This document shows positions 52,403 to 62,249 of a DNA stretch of 64,000 bases, piece after piece. How positions within the stretch are numbered: the stretch's first letter is position 1; each line of letters starts with the position of its first letter. The stretch lies in assembly GCF_051465645.1 (NCBI RefSeq), contig NZ_CP195790.1, positions 3,782,001 to 3,846,000 on the forward strand, written 5' to 3'. Below the pieces are notes generated by a model. That model ran no database searches. It saw only the letters and a list, made by a program, of their open reading frames with translations, and was not told the DNA's origin. The DNA is from Planctomicrobium sp051465645. Its GTDB lineage: Bacteria; Planctomycetota; Planctomycetia; Planctomycetales; Planctomycetaceae. Position numbers and translations under genes: made by a program.

Positions 52403-55033
52403 ATGGAACGACTCCCGCGAATAATTCGGAACGGATCTCGATTCATTCTGCTCAGCACAGTCGCGGTCAGCCCTTGGCTCGTCGGTTCAGTCCCAGCCCG
52501 ATTTCAGCTCTGGCTCACGCTGGGAGTCACCGTGTCATTCGCGCTCTGGATGCTCGCGTATTGCATTCAGTCGTTGTACGGATCTCGAGTTAATGTCTCA
52601 GATGACAATCACGTCTCGTTCTCGCTCCCGTTCTTGAGTTTGGCCCTGCTCGGATTGCTCGGCAGCCTGCAAATTCTGCTACCTGTTCCTCCTGTGACAG
52701 TCTCATCGGAATGGGCTCAGGAGTTAACCCGAACTGGAGAATCGAACGCCCCTCTCGCAGCGGCATCCTCTGATGATGTCTCGGCTTTCCTTCCAAACCA
52801 CAATCGCGTCGCCAGCGTTTCTCCATCGCTCACTCAATTTCAGCTGGCCAGACTCGTTATCGTACTGACGGCATTGTTCCTCGGTTCCCAGCTTTTTCGA
52901 TCCCCACTAGAACTGAAACTGCTATTCAGTACGCTGGCGCTGACAGGAGCAACACTGGCGATCTTTGGAATCGGCCAGAAGATCGCAGGTGAGACTCTCC
53001 TTGGTGGCATGATTCCACTACGAAACGGTGGAGAACCGTTCGCCAGCTTCGTCAATCGCAACAATGCAGCAGGATTTCTGAATATCTGTCAGGCCGCAAG
53101 TATTGGCGGTTTGATCGCGAGCACGACGACAAATTCCTACAGACCATCCCGATCTGGCGTCGTGATCTTCCTGTGCTTATCCGCATTCATCTTTGCTGGA
53201 ACTCTTGCCTCTTTTTCCCGCGGAGGGATCGCAGCGGCGATCATTGGATTTGCTGCGGTGTCCCCATGGCTCTTTCAGCATTTCGGTGTTCGTGCTTTTG
53301 GTGGAGGCATTCTCTTCGGAATTCTGGTCTCGGTTCTGGCGAGCTCGCTGCACTTTTTGAATCCCGTCGCATCCAGAATTGCGACGTTGACAGACCTGCG
53401 AGACGCGATCACTGGACGTTGGGAACATTGGCAAAGCACCACCGCCGCTATCTTGGACAACCCCTATCTTGGAAGCGGGCTCGGAACGTACCGCTATGCA
53501 AATCTTCCTTACCAGCAGCATGAATCCACAGTCTGGTTCTGGAATGCAGACAACATCTACTTTGAACTCGCTGTCGAAGCAGGAATCCCGGGGCTTCTCC
53601 TGGCCATCCTGTTTATTGCGGCATTCGCAAATCTGCTCGTAAAATTGAATCGCGATCAACATGAAGCTGGGACACAACCAGTTCTGGTGGCAGGCATCTT
53701 CTTGTTGATCTCCCTAACGCTGCAGCAGGCCACAGATTTTGGAATCACACTTCTGGCACTCGCGATTCCTTGTGGCATTCTTGTCGGAACCTGCAGCGGC
53801 ATGGGCAGCGATCTGGGCCAGGATGCCATCGCAAAGGAAAAGCAACAACATCAGTCTTTCATCTCATGCATTCTTCTTGTTGCATTATCTGCCGCAACAA
53901 CATGGGCAGCCGTAGAGATGAAGCGAGTCGAACCGATCTTTTCACTCTGCGATCAAATTCCGGTTCGCCTGAACAAGCCAGACATCTTCACCAGCAACGA
54001 ACTGGAAAAGTTGCTGACAGATGCCAGCCATTTGATCGCTGATGCTCCAGCGCACGATCAATTGCACATCGCCAATTCACAACTCCACGTTTACCGGATT
54101 CGGCAGCAAGAATTTGAAAGGCTCACCCAGTCGGGCCTTATGAAATCTCGAATACAGGCGTGGGATCGATCATCGCTGGAGCAAATCTCGAATCGTTTAC
54201 AACTTCAATCTCGGCTCTACTCGGCTGAAGAGAATGTTGCAGACCCAAGACTGATTGAAGCTTTTCAAGAAGCACATCTCAGTCTTGTCGCGGCATTCGA
54301 TTTGGCCCCCTGGACTCCGGACCTTGGATTAAATGCCGCATTGACTCTCCCGATGAGTTATTCGAACGATTCGAACCGATCAGCCAATCAAACCTCAATG
54401 TCGTCGTACCTGCGAAGGGAAGCACTCCTCGCGAGTGGAAATGCGAGTCGCCTGCTCACAGTCGGTCGAATTGCCCTTCAGTACGAACTGGACAAACTGG
54501 GAATCAGCTGCCTCCGTCGCTCTCTCTCAATCTCGCCAGTCACCTACGACGATGTTATTCAGATTGCACAAACATGGTTTGAAGATGATCAGATTTGTGC
54601 CCGACTGCTGTTCACATTCGAACACCTCATCGACTTCGCCAAACAAACGCAAAGTCTCTCGGCGTTAAATGTCGCCAGAGAACGTCTGACAGAAATGCTG
54701 CATTCATCAAGTCTCAGTCAGTCGACCGAATCGACCGGGGACAAAGAGTGGATCGCCTCTCAGATCTCCATGCTGAGTGGAAACACCGAAGTTGCCATTC
54801 AACATCTGAAATCGGCGATAATCTCAAATCCTTTCTGCATCAACTGGCGATTAGATCTAGCAGAAATATGCATGTCGCAAGGGGACAACGTTACAGCCCG
54901 AGAGCAACTTGCTTTCGTCTCCCGGCTGGTTCCTGAAAGCAAAAAAACTCAAGCGCGAATCAAGATACTCTCTCAACGACTTAAAGATGGGATGGCCGTC
55001 AACATTCACGACGCTGTTCGAGAAGAGAGATGA
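52403..55033 (+). CDS. O-antigen ligase/polymerase (Wzy-like) with a C-terminal helical domain
   Basis: 876 residues. About twelve membrane spans (to about 500) include the Wzy_C/ligase loop with FVNRNNAAGFLNICQ, ITGRWEHWQSTTAAILDNP and LGSGLGTYRYANLPYQQHES, where the conserved Gly-rich loop and His are typical. The C-terminal third (about 560-870) is soluble and helical, with TPR-like stretches such as SMLSGNTEVAIQHLKSAI. It would join repeat units at the periplasmic face. No flippase (Wzx) is seen in the window. Confidence 0.82.
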   Translation: MERLPRIIRNGSRFILLSTVAVSPWLVGSVPARFQLWLTLGVTVSFALWMLAYCIQSLYGSRVNVSDDNHVSFSLPFLSLALLGLLGSLQILLPVPPVTVSSEWAQELTRTGESNAPLAAASSDDVSAFLPNHNRVASVSPSLTQFQLARLVIVLTALFLGSQLFRSPLELKLLFSTLALTGATLAIFGIGQKIAGETLLGGMIPLRNGGEPFASFVNRNNAAGFLNICQAASIGGLIASTTTNSYRPSRSGVVIFLCLSAFIFAGTLASFSRGGIAAAIIGFAAVSPWLFQHFGVRAFGGGILFGILVSVLASSLHFLNPVASRIATLTDLRDAITGRWEHWQSTTAAILDNPYLGSGLGTYRYANLPYQQHESTVWFWNADNIYFELAVEAGIPGLLLAILFIAAFANLLVKLNRDQHEAGTQPVLVAGIFLLISLTLQQATDFGITLLALAIPCGILVGTCSGMGSDLGQDAIAKEKQQHQSFISCILLVALSAATTWAAVEMKRVEPIFSLCDQIPVRLNKPDIFTSNELEKLLTDASHLIADAPAHDQLHIANSQLHVYRIRQQEFERLTQSGLMKSRIQAWDRSSLEQISNRLQLQSRLYSAEENVADPRLIEAFQEAHLSLVAAFDLAPWTPDLGLNAALTLPMSYSNDSNRSANQTSMSSYLRREALLASGNASRLLTVGRIALQYELDKLGISCLRRSLSISPVTYDDVIQIAQTWFEDDQICARLLFTFEHLIDFAKQTQSLSALNVARERLTEMLHSSSLSQSTESTGDKEWIASQISMLSGNTEVAIQHLKSAIISNPFCINWRLDLAEICMSQGDNVTAREQLAFVSRLVPESKKTQARIKILSQRLKDGMAVNIHDAVREER

Positions 55034-55243
55034 CCTGTGTTGAGAGTGATTCCTGAATTGATGCACGGTTTCAACAGCTGAATCACTCGGGTTACTCGGT
55101 GAATGATCGACTCGTAGAGACTCGATCGTCCGAATCTGACCGTGATCGGTATTTCAATATTCAAAAGCACCAGTTCCGTCCGGCATGAGATCATTCTCAT
55201 GTCAGATTGGACTCGGAATTGCAGTCCATCTGGAGTTGCTGTA

Positions 55244-56776
55244 ATGGCGTTAACCTCGCAACTGGCGACAGTTTACCCTGCTGTCATTGCATTCATTTTT
55301 GCTCTCGTTCTGACAGAATGCATGCGGCGATTTGCATTCAGGATCAATCTCGTCGACAAACCAGACGGGTTCCGCAAACTCCAGAAGAATGTCACTCCGC
55401 TTGGCGGCGGGGTGGCTGTTCTCTTCGCTTATTTACTGACGATCGGGTTGCTCATCCTTTTCGGACTGCCAGGGGCTTACGATCTCCTCCAGCAACCAGT
55501 CTTTACCGCTGGACTGTGTGGAGCAGGAGCACTGATCTGCTTCGTAGGACTGGTCGACGATCGCTTCGAATTACGAGGTCGCCAAAAGCTGATTGCTCAG
55601 ATAGCAGCCGTATTGTCCGTGGTCTGCTGCGGACTGATCATTGAAGAAGTCGAAGTCTTTGGCTGGCACTTTGACCTGGGAATTCTCGCCATTCCCTTCA
55701 CGATGCTCTGGCTCCTGGGGGCCATTAATGCGCTCAATCTCATCGATGGGGTAGATGGATTGGCAGGGACGGTCTCGGTCATTCTCAGTTCAACATTTGC
55801 GATTCTTGCATGTATGAAAGGGGACTTCGGAGACGCCATTTATGCATGGACCCTGGCCGGTGCGGTACTCGGATTCCTGAAGTTCAACCTTCCTCCTGCA
55901 AAGATTTATCTAGGTGACGCTGGCAGTATGTTAATCGGGTTGCTCCTTGGTGCGCTCGCCATCCGTACATCCTTAAAAGGCCCTGCAACTGTCGCTCTGG
56001 CGGCCCCATTCGCGATCTGGGCTGTCCTCGCGTTCGATATCGCCATGGCCGTCTTTCGTCGGAAGTTGACAGGCCGCAGCATCTATGCAACTGACCGCTC
56101 ACATATTCACCACGTGTTGCAGAAGCGTGGACTTTCTGTGGCGGGAGTCGACATGACCATCGGGGGACTCTGCCTTCTTTGCTCGATCGGGGCTTTAGTC
56201 AGCGTCGCCGTGAAGAATGAACTTGCGGCAATCGGAACAGCAACATGCGTGCTGGCAATACTGGTGCTCAGCGGCTTCTTTGGTCGGTCAGAATGTTCAC
56301 TCTTCGCCAAAAAGCTCTATCGATTCACACTGTCGATGATTCGAATTCCTACCCTGACACAATCCAGACCCGCCCATTTCTGTTCACGCTTCCATGGGAG
56401 TCGCGAATGGGAAATCCTCTGGCAGGAACTGATTGACTATGCCAATGAGTTCGACCTCAGTTCAATCCAGTTGAACGTCAGTTCTCCTTCGATCGGAGAA
56501 GAGTACCACGCCGTCTGGCAGCGTAAGGCTCAACCTCCCATGCTGCGACTCTGGCGAACCGAGATCCCGTTGTTTCGCAACGAACTTTGCGTCGGTCGCA
56601 TTACGTTTGTCGGAGGAATCAAACAAGACGGCATGGTCTCCTGGATGTCAGAGCTTGTTGAAGGACTAAAGCCGTTTGAGAAGAAGTTCTCTACGCTCCT
56701 TGAAGAGCGTCTCCCGCACAACAATTCATCGCCGATCCCAGAACCATTGACTCTGGAAGCTGGCTACACACATTGA
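55244..56776 (+). CDS. WecA-like polyprenyl-phosphate sugar-1-phosphate transferase
   Basis: 510 residues from ATG 55244, with GGAG 8 bases upstream; the frame is open from 55142. About eleven membrane spans carry the family motifs KPDGFRKLQKNVTPLGGG, GLVDDRFELRGRQKL, NLIDGVDGLAGT, KIYLGDAGSMLIGL and TDRSHIHHVLQKRGL. It starts the repeat unit by placing a sugar phosphate (probably GlcNAc-1-P) on undecaprenyl phosphate. The C-terminal 150 residues (after about 360) are an extra soluble domain absent from plain WecA. Its role is unknown. Confidence 0.88.
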   Translation: MALTSQLATVYPAVIAFIFALVLTECMRRFAFRINLVDKPDGFRKLQKNVTPLGGGVAVLFAYLLTIGLLILFGLPGAYDLLQQPVFTAGLCGAGALICFVGLVDDRFELRGRQKLIAQIAAVLSVVCCGLIIEEVEVFGWHFDLGILAIPFTMLWLLGAINALNLIDGVDGLAGTVSVILSSTFAILACMKGDFGDAIYAWTLAGAVLGFLKFNLPPAKIYLGDAGSMLIGLLLGALAIRTSLKGPATVALAAPFAIWAVLAFDIAMAVFRRKLTGRSIYATDRSHIHHVLQKRGLSVAGVDMTIGGLCLLCSIGALVSVAVKNELAAIGTATCVLAILVLSGFFGRSECSLFAKKLYRFTLSMIRIPTLTQSRPAHFCSRFHGSREWEILWQELIDYANEFDLSSIQLNVSSPSIGEEYHAVWQRKAQPPMLRLWRTEIPLFRNELCVGRITFVGGIKQDGMVSWMSELVEGLKPFEKKFSTLLEERLPHNNSSPIPEPLTLEAGYTH

Positions 56777-56783
56777 GACCTTC

Positions 56784-56816
56784 TGTTGAGCCAATTCCGG
56801 CACAGGGAACTCAACA
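56784..56816 (+). terminator. Possible terminator after the WecA-like gene
   Basis: Stem TGTTGAG (56784-56790) with CTCAACA (56810-56816) and an inner TTCC/GGAA. It is followed by AATCGCC with no T-run, so it is weak. Confidence 0.35.
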
Positions 56817-57014
56817 AATCGCCTTGCCTGAGTGGAACCATGCACCTTCGCGTCGCATTACCGCAATCGGTTTCACAATCCCGATTCACAGCTGAATTCA
56901 CCATCCCTGATTGAAAGTCATCCGATATACGAAATGTCCCGCCCAAACGACTCTCGATCGAATGACACACCGTAAACCGAAACATCGGTCGTCGCGAACA
57001 GATCAGCAAACATT

Positions 57015-57104
57015 TGACACCAGCCAGTGAATCACTTTCGAACTGTTCACCGGGCTAGATCATCAAGTTCGAGTGAAGACCGGGCCACTCACTGGCTGGT
57101 GTCA
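57015..57104. repeat. Large inverted repeat (16-bp perfect outer arms)
   Basis: The arms 57015-57030 and 57089-57104 are exact complements. Inside, CACT..CGAACT (57032-57043) pairs with AGTTCGAGTG (57066-57075). The gap from 56777 to 57293 has no gene. It could be a structured RNA, a cruciform or a protein site. Confidence 0.55.
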
Positions 57105-57292
57105 GCTGTAATCAATCCGTCCGTAAGGGAATCCCAAGGGGCACCTGTCGCATTGACTCGTCCCCCGTCGATTCCACGAAAGACGGAAGTCCGTCCGACG
57201 TCGACCTCATCGAATCGCCACCCTCAACGTTCCATTGATCTAAGCGTATCGCGACCACTCTCACGTTATGTTGAGACAACGGAAATCCGTTA

Positions 57293-58621
57293 ATGAATCG
57301 TTCAAAAAAAATCCGGGTCCTCTTCATCAATCGATCGTACTGGCCTGACACTGAAGCAACCGGCCAGCTTCTGACTGCACTTTGTGAAGACCTCGCAAGT
57401 GAGTTTGAAATCGAAGTCATTTCCGGTCGACCAAACCACACCAATGATCGATTCCGCGCATCGACTGTCGGCATCATCCGCTGCAAAGGGGTGACAATCC
57501 AAAGGGTGCTGCATACGCGATTCCCGAAGTCATCTTCGATCGGGCGTATCCTGAATTTGATGACGTTCACTGCGTCTGCATTTCTGGCAACACTTTGGAG
57601 AAGTCCGCGGCCGGACATTGTCATCACGGAAACGGACCCCTTCTTTCTGCCGCTGTTGGGCCGCTTCATTCAGTGGAGATATCGCATTCCGTTCGTGGCT
57701 TACCTTCAGGATATTTATCCGGACATTGCCATCGCGCTGGGCAAAGCCAAAGAAGGAAGACTAACGAAGACTCTGAGGAATCTGCTGGTGAGTTCCTACA
57801 ACAAGGCAGACCGCGTTGTTGTTCTGTGTAACGACATGAAAACACGCTGTATTCAGAATGGTGTTCAGGAAGAACACATCGACATCATTCCGAACTGGGC
57901 CGACTGCAGGCAGATCTATCCAATCAAAGAGAACAATGAGTTTCGCAAACAACATCAACTCGATGGGAAGTTTGTCGTCATGTACTCCGGGAATCTCGGC
58001 ATGGCGCATCTGCTCGATCCGATTCTTGATGCCGCAGTCGAACTGAAATCACATCCCGAAATCGTGTTTCTGTTCATCGGTGAAGGAGTTCAAAAGGAAC
58101 GACTTCGCAAACGAGTCGCTGAACTGGGATTAAACAATGTTCGCTTCCTCGGTTATCAACCAGAGGAGTTCTTGAAGCAAAGCCTCAGCGCTGCCGACAT
58201 TCAAATCGTGTCGATGCTCCCTGAAGTAAAGGGCTGTCTGATGCCAAGCAAACTATATGGTGTGCTCGCATCCGGGACAGCCGTTCTCAGCATTTCTCCA
58301 CGCGACAGCGATCTCTCGCAACTCATCATCTCAGAAGATGTCGGCCTCGTTTGTGACCCGAATCCGTCTGAGACGCTGAATAGACGAATGGTTGAAGCCA
58401 TCCGTGGAATGGCGACCAATCCGGATTTCACAAGACAACAGGGTGTAAGAGGTCGAGCGCTCTGCCTGGAACAATTTGATCGTCACCAGCAAGTTGCCAG
58501 ATTTGCAGAGATCTTGCGAAAGGCGGGACGCGTCTCCATCCCAGAAACATCCAGAGCCGCCGCAGCTGCTCCTACTGCCAAAACAAAACGCCAGTATCCG
58601 GTACTCACGCAAGGAAAGTAA
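57293..58621 (+). CDS. GT4 family glycosyltransferase (WbuB-like)
   Basis: 442 residues with the GT-B fold. The N-terminal VLFINRSYWPDTEATGQLLT is characteristic of WbuB-type transferases. The donor-site half has MYSGNLGMAHLLDPILDAAV, FLFIGEGVQKERL and a CLMPSKLYGVLASGTAVL segment in place of the common E(x7)E. It transfers a sugar, donor unknown, to a lipid-linked intermediate in the cytosol. The C-terminal tail is Ala/Pro/Thr-rich. It is followed by the ABC export genes. Confidence 0.88.
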   Translation: MNRSKKIRVLFINRSYWPDTEATGQLLTALCEDLASEFEIEVISGRPNHTNDRFRASTVGIIRCKGVTIQRVLHTRFPKSSSIGRILNLMTFTASAFLATLWRSPRPDIVITETDPFFLPLLGRFIQWRYRIPFVAYLQDIYPDIAIALGKAKEGRLTKTLRNLLVSSYNKADRVVVLCNDMKTRCIQNGVQEEHIDIIPNWADCRQIYPIKENNEFRKQHQLDGKFVVMYSGNLGMAHLLDPILDAAVELKSHPEIVFLFIGEGVQKERLRKRVAELGLNNVRFLGYQPEEFLKQSLSAADIQIVSMLPEVKGCLMPSKLYGVLASGTAVLSISPRDSDLSQLIISEDVGLVCDPNPSETLNRRMVEAIRGMATNPDFTRQQGVRGRALCLEQFDRHQQVARFAEILRKAGRVSIPETSRAAAAAPTAKTKRQYPVLTQGK

Positions 58622-58760
58622 TCGCGACTCATCAAAGCGTTTTCATTCGGGACACAGCATTACTGATCGGTGAGCTGAAGAAGTCCTGCTGGAGCGCTGG
58701 AGTCAGAACTCACTGATGAGCCAGATGAACCTGCATACGCAATAAGAGTAAGCCACTGCA

Positions 58761-59672
58761 ATGTTAATTGACGTCGACACACCACTCACAACACGATCCA
58801 CGCGAGAACAGAAGCATTCCGGGGACAACTTACAATCAGCGCCCTGGACGATTGAGATCACCCCTCATCGCGGAATTTTCCAAGTGCCCATCGCTGAGAT
58901 GTGGCGATATCGGGATCTCATCTATCTTTTCGTTCGACGCGATTTCATCGCATTCTATAAGCAGACAATTCTCGGGCCGTTGTGGTTCCTGCTTCAGCCA
59001 ATCATGACGACACTGATGTTTACGCTCGTCTTTGGCAGCATCGCCGGAATCTCAACTAACGGTTCGCCACAGATTCTGTTTTATCTGGCAGGAGTCACCT
59101 GTTGGGGATACTTCTCAGAGTGTCTCAATAAAACAGCCACAATCTTCGTCGATAACTCGACACTCTTTGGGAAGGTTTACTTTCCCAGAATGATCAGTCC
59201 GCTGGCGATTGTGATTTCGAATCTGTTGCGGTTCAGCATCCAGCTCGGAATGTTCCTCACCGTTCTCGCCTACTACGTTTATGCTGGCGACGTTCACTTG
59301 AATTCAACGGCTCTGTTCCTGCCGGTCATCGTCTTCCTGATGGCCTCGATCAGTCTGGGCATCGGACTCATCTTCAGCGCACTGACAACAAAGTACCGGG
59401 ACTTACGGTTCCTGCTTCAGTTCGGTGTCCAACTCTATATGTATGTGACGCCGGTCATCTATCCGGTTTCAACGATCCCTGAGAAGTATGTCTGGCTGAT
59501 TCGCCTCAACCCGTTGACTCCACTTATTGAGGCATTTCGACACGGGTTTCTCGGCATTGGAGAGTTCAGCCTGACAGGCATTTCATATGCCGCCGGATTT
59601 GCTGCCTTCATCCTGACCATCGGTGTCCTGATCTTTAATCGCATCGAAGCCACTTTCATGGACACCGTGTAA
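58761..59672 (+). CDS. ABC-2 type polysaccharide export permease (Wzm-like)
   Basis: 303 residues with six membrane spans. The family features are WRYRDLIYLFVRRDFIAFYK, QTILGPLWFLLQPIMTTLMF, ALTTKYRDLRFLLQFG and the end RLNPLTPLIEAFRHGFLG. It forms the transport channel for a polyprenyl-linked polysaccharide across the inner membrane together with the ATPase that begins 65 bases later. This is the ABC-dependent route, present beside Wzy/Wzc-type genes. Confidence 0.92.
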   Translation: MLIDVDTPLTTRSTREQKHSGDNLQSAPWTIEITPHRGIFQVPIAEMWRYRDLIYLFVRRDFIAFYKQTILGPLWFLLQPIMTTLMFTLVFGSIAGISTNGSPQILFYLAGVTCWGYFSECLNKTATIFVDNSTLFGKVYFPRMISPLAIVISNLLRFSIQLGMFLTVLAYYVYAGDVHLNSTALFLPVIVFLMASISLGIGLIFSALTTKYRDLRFLLQFGVQLYMYVTPVIYPVSTIPEKYVWLIRLNPLTPLIEAFRHGFLGIGEFSLTGISYAAGFAAFILTIGVLIFNRIEATFMDTV

Positions 59673-59736
59673 CCACGTCGAGCTGCAACGAACTGGTTCT
59701 ATCACGGCGCGCCCCTTCACTGGTGAATCTGAGCAA

Positions 59737-61029
59737 ATGAACGCGATCGAAATCGAAAACGTCTCCAAAATGTACCGCCTGGGCCAGGTCGGAGCAGGCG
59801 CACTGCATGATGACCTGACGCGTGCCTGGGCGAAGCTGCGTGGCAAAGAGGACCCCTTTCAAAAAGTTGGGAGAATCAACAACCGTGAGCAGTCAGGGCA
59901 GACCTATGTCTGGGCACTGAAAGACCTGAATCTGGAAGTGAAAGAAGGCGAGATTCTCGGTTTGATCGGTCGCAATGGAGCAGGGAAGTCCACACTGCTC
60001 AAGTTACTATCGAGAGTCACAACTCCGACCACCGGAACCATTCGGGCGCGCGGGCGTATCGCCAGCCTTCTCGAAGTTGGAACGGGATTCCACCCTGAAC
60101 TGACCGGGCGTGAAAACATTTACCTGAATGGGGCGATTCTCGGGATGACTCGCCGCGAGATTCACACTCGCATCGAAGAGATTGTCGAGTTCTCTGGCTG
60201 TGCGGCTTACATCGACACCCCCGTCAAACGGTTCAGTTCCGGGATGCTGGTGCGTCTGGGATTCGCAGTTGCAGCCCATCTGGAATGCGAAATCCTGATC
60301 GTCGATGAAGTTCTGGCAGTCGGTGATATTGAGTTCCAGAAGAAGTGCATCGGGAAGATGGAAAACATGGCAACGTCCGGGCGAACTGTCCTCGTTGTCT
60401 CGCACCAACTGGCAACCATCGATCACCTCTGTTCTCAGGTCGCAATCCTCGCGCAGGGACAGATCGTTTATCGCGGATCTGCCCGCGACGGCATTAGTCA
60501 CTACCTGTCGAATGTCCGCTCTCAGCAATACGAATGGAACGCTCCTCCGAACGGGAAAGCGAAAGACATCTTCTCGGTGCGAAAGATGTGGGTCTCCAGC
60601 GATGGCAGAACGCCGTTGATGCAGCCTCACCCCATCAACAGACCACTACAGGTCATCATTGAAGGGGACATCCTCGCCCTTGATACGAAGCTTGCAATTG
60701 GAATCGCGATCTATAACCAGACAGGTCAGACGCTGTTCCGCAGCTTTCATTCCGATGCCAACAGTTCGATCCAACTGCATCGCGGATCGAACAGATTGAC
60801 GTGCACAATCCCTGAGTACCTTCTCAACGAAGGTGTCTACACGATGGAACTCATCTCAGAGATTCACCAGATCCGCTGGATCTATGCACCGGAGAAAACA
60901 GAAGCCAGCATCCATTTCGAGATCATGGGCGGGCTCGGAACAGCACCTCACTGGGCGAAGTCCCGGCCCGGTGAAATTGCTCCCATCCTTCCGTTCTCGA
61001 ATTCTCGAATCGATCCGACAGAGAACTGA
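59737..61029 (+). CDS. ABC polysaccharide exporter ATPase (Wzt-like) with a C-terminal binding domain
   Basis: 430 residues. The ATPase has Walker A GRNGAGKST near 79-87, the signature FSSGMLVRLGFA near 165 and Walker B EILIVDEVLAVGD near 186-195, with the His switch in VVSHQ. Residues about 270-410 are a beta-rich domain resembling the Wzt C-terminal carbohydrate-binding module (RPLQVIIEGDIL, VYTMELISEI), which in known systems recognises the modified chain end before export. Operon with the permease. Confidence 0.92.
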   Translation: MNAIEIENVSKMYRLGQVGAGALHDDLTRAWAKLRGKEDPFQKVGRINNREQSGQTYVWALKDLNLEVKEGEILGLIGRNGAGKSTLLKLLSRVTTPTTGTIRARGRIASLLEVGTGFHPELTGRENIYLNGAILGMTRREIHTRIEEIVEFSGCAAYIDTPVKRFSSGMLVRLGFAVAAHLECEILIVDEVLAVGDIEFQKKCIGKMENMATSGRTVLVVSHQLATIDHLCSQVAILAQGQIVYRGSARDGISHYLSNVRSQQYEWNAPPNGKAKDIFSVRKMWVSSDGRTPLMQPHPINRPLQVIIEGDILALDTKLAIGIAIYNQTGQTLFRSFHSDANSSIQLHRGSNRLTCTIPEYLLNEGVYTMELISEIHQIRWIYAPEKTEASIHFEIMGGLGTAPHWAKSRPGEIAPILPFSNSRIDPTEN

Positions 61030-61176
61030 AGACGCATTCTATCGTGATCATCGACGCTTGCAGCGCTCCCGTTCCATTGAACCGCATCAATGCACGTCAC
61101 GCTCGAACCGAGACGTTCGATCCTTCAAATACGAATTCCGCTATTTTAGCCGACGGAAACAGACACAGGTAATGAC

Positions 61177-62133
61177 ATGAAGATCACGCATGAATTCGGA
61201 GTCGTAACCGCCTGCCATGAACGTGATTATTTGCTCGCCAAAGCGACGTGCGCGAGCATTCGATACTTCAGCCCGGAGACACCAATCTGCCTTGTGGCGG
61301 ACGGTGATTTCTCAGTCGATGAACTTGTTCGGCTCTATGACATTTCAGTCGTTCGCCCGCAGGAATCAACAGACGAACGGGTGCGAAAGCTCTGCTCAAA
61401 AAGCCAGCGATCCAAATTGACGGCGATCTGGGAAGGCCCGTTCGAGCGGTTTCTTTACCTCGATAGTGATGCAATCTTCTGGGGAAACGTGCTCCCAGGC
61501 ATCATCAACAGCAAAGCGGACTTTGCTCTGCTGCGCCCTGACGCATGGTGTGAACATTCAGACGCAGAACTCCGAGAGTTCTACCTTGATCCGCTTCTGA
61601 TTCCAAAATTCGATCCGGACTTTCGCTGGAAGAATCGCCCTTATTTTTGTTCAGGTGCGTACGCAACGAAACGTGACATCGTTTCTGTCGACGAATGGTT
61701 GGCCGTTGAAGAATGGCGAAAGCAGGAACCAACGCTATTCAGTTGGACGCGCGATCAGGGAATTCTGAATTATCTCATTCTCAGTAAGTGGGACCGCGGA
61801 CTTTTGACCGCTGAAGAACTGCATTTGCAGGTGACGATCGGAAATCGGAAACCTGATGCAATGAAAGCACGCTTTCCTGGCACCAAGAGTTCACTTCCAG
61901 AGATTGCGAATCCAGTCATTCTTCACTTCGCCGGTAAGAAACCGTTTTTGCAGCACCCGAAGCATTTTGCCGATCCATTTACCTATTTCCGCCTGCGACA
62001 CTACCAGAACATCTATGGCGAAGGAAACGTCGGGCGGATGCAAGCATGGCGACGAGTGATTCAGGATGAAGCCCAGCTATTTCAGCGCCGCGCAATTCGC
62101 AAATTATCCAGAATGTTTGGTGCAAAAACATAG
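61177..62133 (+). CDS. GT-A fold glycosyltransferase-like protein
   Basis: 318 residues. The start HEFGVVTACHERDYLLAKAT and the DxD-type RFLYLDSDAIFWG near 91-103 indicate a nucleotide-diphospho-sugar transferase. A later WTRDQGILNYLI and ILHFAGKKPFLQHP resemble GT8-related proteins. Substrates are unknown. Start ATG 61177, with AGG 8 bases upstream. Same direction as the exporter genes. Confidence 0.75.
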   Translation: MKITHEFGVVTACHERDYLLAKATCASIRYFSPETPICLVADGDFSVDELVRLYDISVVRPQESTDERVRKLCSKSQRSKLTAIWEGPFERFLYLDSDAIFWGNVLPGIINSKADFALLRPDAWCEHSDAELREFYLDPLLIPKFDPDFRWKNRPYFCSGAYATKRDIVSVDEWLAVEEWRKQEPTLFSWTRDQGILNYLILSKWDRGLLTAEELHLQVTIGNRKPDAMKARFPGTKSSLPEIANPVILHFAGKKPFLQHPKHFADPFTYFRLRHYQNIYGEGNVGRMQAWRRVIQDEAQLFQRRAIRKLSRMFGAKT

Positions 62134-62249
62134 CGTTTGACGCCAACACATCGTGGCATTTGCATGCCCAGTTTGATCGCCTGGTCTGATGTCATCTGAC
62201 CAGTAACGCGATGCATCCCATCGACATTTCACAGTTGCGACGATTCTCC

